64,000 bases of DNA from Trachythela sp. YZ-2020 (taxonomy: Eukaryota > Cnidaria > Anthozoa > Malacalcyonacea > Clavulariidae). Made by a program: the position numbers and the translations under genes. Location: NCBI GenBank assembly GCA_016169945.1, contig JADLSH010000387.1:3629501-3693500 (forward strand), given 5' to 3'. This document shows positions 11,025 through 20,800 of this stretch, piece by piece (the first letter of the stretch is position 1; the number at the start of each line of letters is the position of its first letter). The notes below the pieces were generated by a model. The model was not told the DNA's origin, did not search any database, and saw only the letters and a program-made list of their open reading frames with translations.

Positions 11025-11820
11025 AGTTACTATCGCAAGGGACGTGCTGTCTTGACGCACAAACTGCATGGAAAATTCCTGAACATAATTAGTATTAAAT
11101 ATTGAACTTATCAGTTGAAATTGCCAACAATACACTGTTTATTGACAGTATGTATTGATTTATTTTGTTGTCAAAACGTTGAGATTACAACACTGTGACT
11201 ACAACACTATACTATTGTAAATGGCATATACTGTACAGTATTAAGCAAGATATCTGAGTGTGCTATTGTTAATGGAACTCTTGGTACCAACATCAAATGT
11301 TAATAGAAGTTGTTGTTTACTTCAAAGTTGTCAATGGCATCTTGAATAACTACTTTGAAATTATAGAGGCAATGTCTTTTAATATTTTTGTGGTGCAATT
11401 AGCTGATTGTCTGTGTTCATAGGATATTGATAATGCATTTGCCACGTGCAGTCTGTCAGAACAGTCTTTGACTCTTTGTTCCCATCTGTAGATGTTTCAT
11501 ACATGTATTTAATCAACATTTGGTTTCATCAGTGTTCATCTTGTACTGCGCCAGTGAATTGTCGAAATACATGATTATACAGCTTACCGACACAATGGTG
11601 TCTCTTTCCAAAACAAGTTTGATACACATTACACAGGATCCACACCCACATGACCTGTTGGAAATACATAATTCCTCATATAGCAAATTGCACCCAATAA
11701 GAGATGATGTAATATATCCATATTAATTTATTTTGAAACAACCATTTTGTTGAAGTAAAATAAAAATATACATTTCTGTTTAATCCAGCTGTTCAGATGG
11801 TACCAGTCAGTGTAATGATT
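11025..11820. other. Non-coding stretch
   Basis: No coding exon can be supported. The phrase GTTACTATCGCAAGG at 11028 recurs at about 62360, so part of it is a dispersed repeat. Confidence 0.35.
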
Positions 11821-11837
11821 AACATTAAGCTCAGTAA

Positions 11838-11961
11838 AGCCTGGTTTCCATATGGTCGTAACCGTGCATGTCGTAAACGTGTCGTGTCGGAGATAGATAG
11901 ACTCAGCCTAGTATCACGACAGTTACGTTTACGACGTTTATAATGTTACGAAATTTCCAGG
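11838..11961. repeat. Decayed CCTGGTTTCCA-type MITE with 8-bp flanking repeat
   Basis: The segment opens GCCTGGTTTCCATATGGTCG and closes AATTTCCAGG, with internal inverted GTAAACGT/ACGTTTAC blocks. CTCAGTAA is found immediately before (11830-11837) and after (11962-11969), an 8-bp repeat as expected for hAT-type target duplications. A better-preserved relative is at 42389-42522. Confidence 0.6.
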
Positions 11962-12024
11962 CTCAGTAAGAATTCCAAACCCCCACACTATATAACATAT
12001 AAACTATATGGACTCTTAGGCTCT

Positions 12025-12195
12025 ACGACAATGGGCAGATCAATGTCACAGTACTTTCCGCCACAATGGGCAGATCAATGTTATACTTTCCACCACAATG
12101 GGCAGATCAATGTTGTTACAGAGATGTTGTTACTTTCCGCCACAATGGGCAGATCAATGTTATTTTGTGCCTCAACGGGCAGGTCGATGCCTTTT
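12025..12195. repeat. Tandem repeat CACAATGGGCAGATCAATG
   Basis: Four close and one or two degenerate copies of a unit of about 30-45 bp containing CCACAATGGGCAGATCAATG, separated by TACTTTCC-type spacers. Confidence 0.85.
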
Positions 12196-12674
12196 AGTGC
12201 CTAAGCCGACTCTACAACAACAGGTAGATCACTATTTGTTGCGAAAACATGTTCTTACCACATGAAACACTAACAACTGTTTGTAAGTTATCTATAGACA
12301 AAAATTGTACACCTGGGTCTAGGATAATTAAGCCATTATCTAGTGCTTTTAAGTACATTTTGTCTCCTTGCAGTAAGACATTATTTAATGTTGTTGTTGA
12401 CCAATCGATCAGCGGTTATTTTGGGCTGTAAAAATAGCCGATAAACTTATGAAAGCACATTTCTTCCCTCTAGCTTGAACGCTAAATAGTTCATCGCCTT
12501 GATGTATGTCAGTAGAAAGAAACAGAGCCATACTTACCTAAGATTTTCTGAAAAATGTCGATCTTAAATTCGCATCCGTATATAAAGTTTCAAAATCTTG
12601 TCGAACACGTGGAAAGAAACCTGCATGCACAAAATTTACAATATCTCGTTCACTCCCCCTAATTTCAAAAATGA

Positions 12675-12683
12675 CTTCAAGCT
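12675..12683. other. 9-bp target site duplication, left
   Basis: CTTCAAGCT directly precedes the left terminal inverted repeat; the same 9 bp follow the right end at 26685-26693. Confidence 0.85.
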
Positions 12684-13918
12684 ACCGTCCGCTCTACAGT
12701 TTCATATTCACTTTCACATTCACATTCAGATTCACATTCGTGAAAATAGTCAGGTATCTGACGTACAAAATGTGGAATTACTCAGTTGCTTTAGACGGAA
12801 TAGACTTGTTTATAAATTTCATTCTTCTTCAGAATATTACGCATTCAACAAAAGTATTTCGAAGTTATTTGGGCGAAATAGGAAGTCAGGAAAATTCGCA
12901 GAACCTACGCGACCGAGACGTAAATTCATGCTACGCCATATTGTCGCAAGCTATCGGCTAAAATATTTTTCGCTATATCTCGTAAGATACGCATTGTAGC
13001 TCCTCCATACCGAAATTCATTCTTTATTACAATATAATGAATTATATGAAGCAAACTTGGCCTCAAAAACCTTTGCCGTTTTGTTGGGAAAAATCGCAAA
13101 TCGCAGCGCATGAGAAACGGCTTTTGTAACCTGAAGCGAATGATAACAACACAATCGAGAAAGTAAACGCTTCTCACGGGGCACGCGTTTGAGTTGGAGT
13201 ATAGTCATCGAAATTCATTCATCTACAACTATCATAAAATGATGTGATGTACTTTTTATCTTCAAACAACTTGCTGTTTCAGCTGCAAAAATCGCAAAAC
13301 ACAACTAGTGCTTGAAGTCAAAAATCCGGGTGGGATTTCACCTTTTCTAAATGTCCGTTTAGTCTGAATGTAAATACAATTTTCTTTGTTTTCGGTAGAA
13401 TTCTACCAGCTGATTAAAGATTACGCTCAAGTGTAAATAATTTCAAAACGACCACAATTATTCACTTAGAAAAAGAGGTTGAAATCGTTCTTTGTGTAGA
13501 ATGATAGGATTATAAACCCCCCGGAATATTTTGTTTCAAATTCAAATTTCATGCTGTTTCATATTCATTTTCAGATTCGCACTCAAACAGCGTTAGCCTT
13601 GGTAAATCCTTTAATCACTGCAACACTTTTAATGCAATCTTTACCGTAAAGAAATTCATTCTTCTATAGTATTGTGCGCTTCATTCTGCGTGGTTTTCAT
13701 TGCGATTCGGCTATTCGTGTTCTCAGGAAAAATCGCAAAATATTGCTCTTTGAGACTGTCTTTGTATATTTTGACATGGCTTCTCAAGCGGTTGTTCTCG
13801 CAATAAACCATATTTTTTATTCTATTAAAGGCGCGTATCCAACTTTTTCAAGCAATTCATCCTTTAATGTGTTGTAACTGATTATATGAAGATATTTACG
13901 AGTTTGTAGCACTTTTTT
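12684..13918 (+). repeat. Left terminal inverted repeat of the Mutator-like element
   Basis: About 1,235 bp that are the reverse complement of 25444-26684. In the stretch compared base by base (about 190 bp around 12900-13090) only two differences were seen. It carries the recurring motif GGAAAAATCGCAAA (about 13087, 13285, 13725), likely transposase binding sites. Short ORFs such as 12926-13177 (minus) are mirrored in the right arm and are not genes. Confidence 0.9.
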
Positions 13919-14222
13919 GTACGTCAGGAAAAATCGCAAAACGCGGCATACGAGACGCTGTTTTGGCAATCTGAAGCGAATGACAACAACACAGTCGAGA
14001 AAGTAAACGCTTCTCACGAGGCACGCGTTTGCCTTGGAGTATTTTCACCGAAATTCATTCATCTACAACTATCATAAAATGATGTGATGTATTTTTTATC
14101 CTCAAACAACTTTCTGTTTCGGCTGGAAAAATCGCAAAAGACAACTAGTGCTTGAGTCAAAAATCCGGATGGGATTTATACTTTTCCAAATGTCCGTTTA
14201 GTCTGAATGTAAACACAATGTT
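13903..14222 (+). repeat. Extra partial copy of left-arm sequence
   Basis: This block repeats 13065-13385 (for example GAGAAAGTAAACGCTTCTCA and ATCATAAAATGATGTGATGT) with more divergence than exists between the two TIR arms. It is present only on the left, so it is an older tandem duplication lying just inside the repeat. It adds two more GGAAAAATCGCAAA motifs (about 13926 and 14125). Confidence 0.8.
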
Positions 14223-14512
14223 GCCAATCAACGAAGATCAGATTTCTCAATAGCAAATTTCTATTGGCTAAGCCCACCAAATCGGAAGTAAACTGTCATC
14301 AAATGCGGCACGTGTGGCGGCCTTTAGCAACTCTAATGTTTTATTTTTTTATTTTACAGATTTTGCCATTGAACACAATACACTCTATTACATAAAATTA
14401 GATACAAAATATACTACATGGCTGGAATTACCACACAGAGATTAGTTCTCCAATAACGGGATTCCAAAACATTCGAAATACAAAATAAACATTGAAAAGT
14501 ACAGTATGACAG

Positions 14513-14517
14513 ACTTT

Positions 14518-14551
<34 letters not shown>

Positions 14552-14580
14552 AACAAACAAACAAACAAACAAACCGACAG
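14513..14580. repeat. (ACAG)n/(ACAA)n microsatellite
   Basis: A run of CAGA then CAAA tetranucleotides, read as an apparent ORF rich in Q, T, D and N that is not a gene. Confidence 0.9.
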
Positions 14581-14769
14581 ACGTGCAGATCAACAGATCA
14601 ACGCAAACGAATACAACGGATTACAAACAACGATATGCAAGACAAGTTATATGACAGTAAATTTAACAGCATGTTCGATTCGATAAGTTTTTCAATGGGC
14701 GAGTTGTGTGACACTTTACACAAACAGACTTAAATGTTCTTGGATCTTCAGGATTGTAATGTTATTGTT

Positions 14770-15167
14770 GTCTGCAGCACATTGAAAATCGCGGTTTTCT
14801 CTGTTTCGCGAACGTCTCTCGAGTCGCGCACGCTTTCTTGTGCGTCCTTCTCACGCGCGCGTTTACCGCATGTTCACGCGTCCTGACGCGCATTTTGTCC
14901 GAAATTGCACAACCTAGATCTAGTTTGCGCAATACAAACTTTCCAGTCTGGTCGCCATCAGACAGACGAAGAAAAACAGTAAATTAAAGTTTTAAAATCA
15001 AAACATGTGTGTTTATGTGATGGGAGGAGTTGTAACGATTTAAAGACGTGGTGATTGTGTGAATTTCTGGAGCTTGTTAAAACTTCGTACATTTATTATT
15101 TTCACTAAAAAGCCTATAAATCAAAATTTGTTCACTTGTAAATAATAAATAGTGTATATACTAAATC
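14770..15167 (+). promoter_or_regulatory. CpG-rich 5' region of the transposon gene
   Basis: Between 14800 and 14900 the sequence is unusually rich in CG (TCGCGAACG, GTCGCGCACG, CACGCGCGCG, GACGCGCATTT) compared with the AT-rich surroundings. It lies 270-370 bp upstream of the ATG at 15168. This suits a promoter and 5' UTR; no TATA box is clear. Confidence 0.4.
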
Positions 15168-17894
15168 ATGGCACACTGGCACAGGATCGTTTTCCGAAAT
15201 AGTCGGTTACGTCAGCGTTTAGTATGCTCGAAATCTGAATGTTTTCGGCGACGTCGATCTCGATGTCCATCAGGCAGAAAAAGTGTAAAGAATCGGAAAT
15301 TAGTTAGAACACGAGTGTTCTTGCAGAGATTGGAGGACGACATACTACGTAAATGGAGCGAGAGATGGGGAACTGGTGGTGCGAAAGATAAAGCGGTTTT
15401 GTTGGGGGGAGGGCGTGGAAGACCAAAAAACCAGGTTACTGAAACAATCGATGTAAACAAGTTTGTTGAAATTGTCGCTGAAAGAATTGCATTAAGTTTT
15501 AAGAGTAAAAAGGATATGTGGCAATCGATCGCACAAGAGTATTATGGAGAAATCCGCGTGGATAAAAAGAAAATAGACAGATTACGAATAATTTGGAGAG
15601 AAAATAGTTACAATGTCCGAGAAAAAACAGCCCAGAGGCAGAGAAAGTCAAGGTGTAGAGAGCAAACGGTTACAAACGACAGTCGCACGCCCGCAAATTC
15701 ATTTCAGAACGTCCCTGCTGCCTCTCGCAGTACAGACGCTGCCCATAATGATGTGTTAAACGAAACTGAGGAAAATGGAGAAAAAATATTGGTGAATTAC
15801 AGATGTGGCTCTAAAACTCATTCTGATAACTGCACATTAACTGAATTCTTTGGAAATGTTTTTGGTCGAGCAGTATCCTATGCTTATAAAGATCACATGT
15901 GTGATAGTGATTTTCCTTGTGGCGCGGATTCTGTGGATACTCGTGAATTTCGTTATACTAAAGATAAGAATCTGGATTCAATGTGCAAGCGTCCTACCAC
16001 ATCAGCTGAGGAATCTGAATACTCACAACAAAAGAGCGATGCAGATGTCGAAAGACCTACAGGTGATCTTCAAAGCAATGTTGAAAAGCCAGACGACTAC
16101 GTGTACGACGTTGATACAGATCAGTGTCAATGTTACAATTCTTTAAAAGAGGATGGAAACAAAAAATTTCTCAATACACCACATCTTTTAGCATCTACCG
16201 TCAACGCATTATCAAATAGTAATATACCTTCTTCTGGTATATTTCACGCCGAGTTGGTTCGACCAGTTTCATATGTCAGACTTTCTTCCGAGTGGTTGAA
16301 CATGCCTGTAAAATCTGGAAAAGATGAAAACGCGCAAAAATCTTTTACAGGGAACTATACAACATTTTTTTATGAAATATTAAAGGCTTTTAATCCGTTT
16401 TGCTGTTTCGTATTTAAGCGTAATTACATCAAAAGGGAGAATTCTCGAAAAGGCGGTTGTGCTTATTGGCGAGGAACAGTGGCATGTAAGCATCAAGACG
16501 TTATTGCTCATCTAACTATCCAAGACCGTGATGAAAATATCCTTAAGATTGAATTCATAGGCGACGTAAAGCATGACATAACAAAGCCAAAAGCCGCAAA
16601 AATGGTAGGAGAGCGACGTGAGACAGCAATTCAAGAATACGAACAAACAAATGCTACGCCATCAAAATGCCACAGAGATAAACTTGTGAAACTTTCATCG
16701 GAGTCTTTTCAAGCTGGCAATCGTTCTGGGGTTGGTATATCGCATTCCACAATGAAAAACATTCGTGCTGCGGCAAAAAAGAAAACACAAATCGATAAAA
16801 ATCTGTTTACAGCTATTTCTTATCTTCAGCAATCGGTAGCACGAGAAGATGAAGCAAATGCTATAGAAGTGGGACATATGTGGAGAAAGTTGTTCGGTTA
16901 TATTCAACACTTCAATTTAACTAATAACATCAATTTAGTGCTCTTCAACGAGGCGTCCGTGAGACTTTACCACGAACTTGCCAAGTACGACACTGTTTAT
17001 ATTGACGCCACTGGAAAGTTATTTTCGGACGAAGACTTGCGTGATCGTGGTCGACTTTTATACTATGCCATGGTTATACGACACCCGTATCCAAAATACC
17101 CTCCAATTCCTATTGTGGAGTACATTACGAGTTGCCACACTACCGATTCAATTCGCTTAATGTTAAGGACTTTGAAAGAAAAGGAGAAAGAAGTGTTTCC
17201 TAATTCGACTTCCTATACTACACCTGCATTAGTGATGACCGATTTTAGCATGGCTATAATTAACGCTTGTATAAGGGAGTTCACAAACGAGGCTGTCGAA
17301 GATTACTTGACGCGTGGTTATAATATCATCAACGGGGATGCAAGTAAAGAAGACGCTGAAAAAACAATCTTTCATGTATGTGCTGCATATATGCTAAAGT
17401 TAAACAAATTTCACGCGAAAAAACTGCACGAGAAAGGCAAACCAGAAAGTAGCCAGATTCATATTGCGATGCGTTTCTTTGGTCGACTGCTGTTCTGTTC
17501 AACACTTCAGGAGATGACGAATTTTGTCTCTCTTGCTCATTACATATTTCAAAGTAAATACGTGAGCCCAACATTGAACAACAAACTTGGCAAATTCTCC
17601 GATGCCATTCATAATTTTAAGGACCCAATTGAGATTGATAGTAACGGAGATGATTTTGAAATTGAAACGCTAGATAATGACGATGCTGAGAGGTTAACAG
17701 AAACACTGTCGAGCCTAAACGAAGAGAACGTTTGGATTACTTATTGGAATGAACGATTAGCTGAAATGGAAAAAAACGAAACAAATCATGGTGATCTTAA
17801 CAAATACTTCATGCCAAAATACTTCATGCCTTTGTTTTCAAAAATTATCTACCAAGTTGCGCTTTGTGGTCACGGCTTCTTTTGGGTGATTTGA
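15168..17894 (+). CDS. Exon 1, part A: AT-hook, zinc module and Mutator-like DDE transposase
   Basis: ATG start at 15168; 908 residues. Residues 20-50 are strongly basic and RGRPK at 83-87 is an AT-hook. Residues about 425-475 have GGCAYWRGTVACKH, a hydrophobic strand, and VKHD, like the FLYWCH/WRKY-GCM1 zinc modules common before MULE catalytic domains. The RNase H fold follows: D613 in VYIDATGKL, D692 in LVMTDFSMAIINA, a FHVCAAYMLKLNK helix, and a candidate catalytic glutamate E782 in STLQEMTNF. The D-D spacing of 79 and the 9-bp target duplication favour Mutator over KDZ/Zisupton, though the DATG motif keeps KDZ-like families possible. The frame ends at a stop only because of the frameshift near 17862. 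Confidence 0.75.
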   Translation: MAHWHRIVFRNSRLRQRLVCSKSECFRRRRSRCPSGRKSVKNRKLVRTRVFLQRLEDDILRKWSERWGTGGAKDKAVLLGGGRGRPKNQVTETIDVNKFVEIVAERIALSFKSKKDMWQSIAQEYYGEIRVDKKKIDRLRIIWRENSYNVREKTAQRQRKSRCREQTVTNDSRTPANSFQNVPAASRSTDAAHNDVLNETEENGEKILVNYRCGSKTHSDNCTLTEFFGNVFGRAVSYAYKDHMCDSDFPCGADSVDTREFRYTKDKNLDSMCKRPTTSAEESEYSQQKSDADVERPTGDLQSNVEKPDDYVYDVDTDQCQCYNSLKEDGNKKFLNTPHLLASTVNALSNSNIPSSGIFHAELVRPVSYVRLSSEWLNMPVKSGKDENAQKSFTGNYTTFFYEILKAFNPFCCFVFKRNYIKRENSRKGGCAYWRGTVACKHQDVIAHLTIQDRDENILKIEFIGDVKHDITKPKAAKMVGERRETAIQEYEQTNATPSKCHRDKLVKLSSESFQAGNRSGVGISHSTMKNIRAAAKKKTQIDKNLFTAISYLQQSVAREDEANAIEVGHMWRKLFGYIQHFNLTNNINLVLFNEASVRLYHELAKYDTVYIDATGKLFSDEDLRDRGRLLYYAMVIRHPYPKYPPIPIVEYITSCHTTDSIRLMLRTLKEKEKEVFPNSTSYTTPALVMTDFSMAIINACIREFTNEAVEDYLTRGYNIINGDASKEDAEKTIFHVCAAYMLKLNKFHAKKLHEKGKPESSQIHIAMRFFGRLLFCSTLQEMTNFVSLAHYIFQSKYVSPTLNNKLGKFSDAIHNFKDPIEIDSNGDDFEIETLDNDDAERLTETLSSLNEENVWITYWNERLAEMEKNETNHGDLNKYFMPKYFMPLFSKIIYQVALCGHGFFWVI

Positions 17895-20800
17895 CGCGAT
17901 TTGATGACAAATATATTGCAAGAACAGCACTGAATAATTTTAATACTAAACAGCGTAATTATCTTCATGACAACAACACAAACGCTCAAGTTGAAGACTT
18001 TTTTGGTATAAAGAAGAATTGTTCTTTCAAGGGAAAACGAAACATGCGACTAGATAGATTTATTGTGGAGAATTGGAAAGACAATAAAGGACTACAAAGA
18101 CAGTTTGTGGATGGCTTGATACAATCGGAGGGGTCAGGTTCTTTAAATACTAAATCAATTGAGAGAATGTCACTTATTTGCGGTGATGTTAAAAAATCTA
18201 CAAAAGAGAACAGTACTTTGCCACTAGGAGAAGACAGCTCTTCTAATGACGAATGTAATGTGATGGAACCTGTCGAGCAATGGAAAAAATCGTCTCCACA
18301 AATAAAGAAGAAAAATAAAAAAGGTAAATATTTATCACCATCACAAACAAAACTTAAGTTCGAACCGGTGGCAGTGAAAACAACAGTAAACGCACATGCT
18401 ACCCAAAAGCTCGACTGCAGCAGTAAAGAGTTCAAAATATTTGAGCAGAAGATGAGTGCTGACATCTGCAAAAGAAAAAAGAGTTTCAAGAACGTAAAGA
18501 AAGAAGTAAAGGCAATATGGAAAGGTTTGACCAATGAAGAAAAGCAAAAATACTCGCCCAGTAATCCACAGAAATCTGGCAGAAGCAGTACAAAAGAAAA
18601 CACAGAAGATACCCATATAGGAGGACATTGCATTTGCAGGCAAAATAGAGAAATGAACAAGACTGTCAAATGCATTCTTTGTCAAGAAATATTCCATTGT
18701 CGTTGTGTCAACTTCTGTCCGGTTTTAGCCAATCTTGAAGCGACAAATTTTGTATGTGCTTCTTGTGTGAATATTCAGTACGCAGAATTCCTGGAATATG
18801 TTTTGGCCAAAGAGGATCCAACAGCTATTGATAATAATGCGATTATGCAAAAACTAAGCAACGAATTTAAACTGAAAGAAGTACCTTGTGTTGCAAAGTC
18901 TATGGATGTCGAAAAGAAGAATGAACATAATCCCACTCACGATCACAAAACGGAGACATTGACAATATTGCAATCTAGAGGAATTGAGAATAAAAAATCT
19001 AACTGTTGGCTAAACAGTATCTTACAATGCCTCTTTGCGAGTCCGTTACGTGGATTAATACACGAGATACATAGAAGTTATGCGGGAATATCAATATTAC
19101 TGGATGGGTTATACTCCTGTTTCCAAGAAATGGCGGAAACTTCAAATAGCAAAAATTATGCTTCGTGTGTTCGGTTTGTAAATGGCCCTCTTCATGTGGC
19201 AGCTAGCGTTGGAATGCAGCCACAATTAAATTATCATCAAGATGGAAACGAATTGCTTAATAAGATATTTAACGAGATGTATTCTGAAATAAACGAGGTT
19301 CATAAACAACGCTTTACTTCCCTCGTTCAATGGCACATGATCGGTCTAAACAGATGCCTTGCTTCAGAATGTAATGCAATACGCGGCAGATCATTTCAAC
19401 CATGGAATTTATTAATTGATATTCCCATACATCGTGAAAGCATCGAACTGAGGTCTCTCATAAGGACGTTAACGTTTGGAAGATTGTCCACGGAAGAGGA
19501 TGATATTTGTCGCAATTGCGATTCGAAACCAGCTTCCCATTACGTTGAGCTCTTTCATAACATCCCCGATATGTCAATCATTACAATAAATCGTGTTAAG
19601 TGGAACGGACACAGCAGAATTAAGATCAGCACACCGGTATCGTGTGGTCAACGAATAAATTTTAGATGTACAACAACAACCAATTATGACGAGGATGATC
19701 TAATTTATAGTCTATTTGCTGCTGTTTTGCATTATGGTCCTAGTGCTGAGCAGGGACATTTCGTCAGTTATATATTCCACACAGATCAAACAGCGACGCT
19801 TTATGATGACACGATTGTCCAGCAGTGCAATACCCAAGAAATACTTCAATCTCAAGCATTCCTGCAAAATGTTTATATGTGTTTTTATGCCAAAGGAGAT
19901 CGTTGGCCCGATTTTCTCAAATGTGAAAATAATTTAGTCAACTACACTGAGAAGAGAAGTGATGTTCCATGGTATATAAATGAAAATGGTGTTCAACGGG
20001 TTGTCAATATTTGGAATTACCAAAAGAAGGTTGTGTATAACTCTGTTTCTTCATTTGACTTGAATACTGTAAAGCCATTAAACTGGTTAAACGGGGATAT
20101 TATAAGCTCATTTCTCACGAATATATGCCTAGACAGTTGCGATACTGGTGCAGGTGCTCATGTTCATGCGTTCAATTCCCACCTCTATGATGCTTTAAAG
20201 AATAACTTATCAGGGAACAGACTGGTTAATGCATCGCTAGCTGTTGATCCAAATGGATTTGATATTTTAATGTTTCCAGTAAATGTTGCAAGCTCTCACT
20301 GGTCACTTCTGGTGTTTTATCCGAAGTCTGTGATGTTAGCAAATTTATAGACAATATAAATTTAAGTTAATGAGACAACGCGTTGAAGCTAGTATGTTAA
20401 GCAAGATATCAGATAAGTTTCTGTCTCAAAGGCGGTGATTCCTTCCGTCCTGGCCTCAAGGAATGCATTGTTTAGTTTTACTTATTGACAGATAGTTCAA
20501 AGATCATTTTCATCATGGGCATGCTTTCACGTGAGCAGCCCTTGATATTGCATGCTAACGCTTCCTACTAACAAATTGACCAATCATAACGCGCAATATA
20601 ATACAAGTTAATTAGCGCATAACTTGCAGGATGCTAACAAGATCATATCATTTATACTGAGCGCTTCGCTTACTCAAGTTATTGAAATAATTTCCCACCC
20701 ACCCACCTCCTTGGCTATTCAGCCTGACGTTTGCTCTAAGTTAGAGTTACCTTTAATATGTTCAAAATTGCAAATTCATCGATATAATATTGGTAGTTAA

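Noticed and set aside
12598..13208. ORFs of 60-130 codons at 12598-13208 and 13674-14017, and mirrored ones at 25491-26784
   Set aside because: They are identical on opposite strands because they lie in the terminal inverted repeats. They occur in several overlapping frames and have no domain.
14513..14580. CRISPR-like or other regularly spaced repeat arrays in the window
   Set aside because: All arrays seen (12025, 14513, 46388, 2280) are plain tandem repeats without unique spacers, and the DNA is eukaryotic.
14506..14733. 75-codon ORF rich in T, D, Q and N
   Set aside because: It is the translation of an (ACAG)n/(ACAA)n microsatellite.
17801..17866. Programmed -1 frameshift site between transposase and protease parts
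   Set aside because: No X-XXY-YYZ heptamer in the zero frame could be found in the overlap; a mutation is the simpler reading.
17986..18697. Minus-strand ORFs of 118-229 codons
   Set aside because: Antisense to the HMG-like and PHD part of the transposon gene; phenylalanine- and leucine-rich as expected of a shadow of lysine-rich coding.
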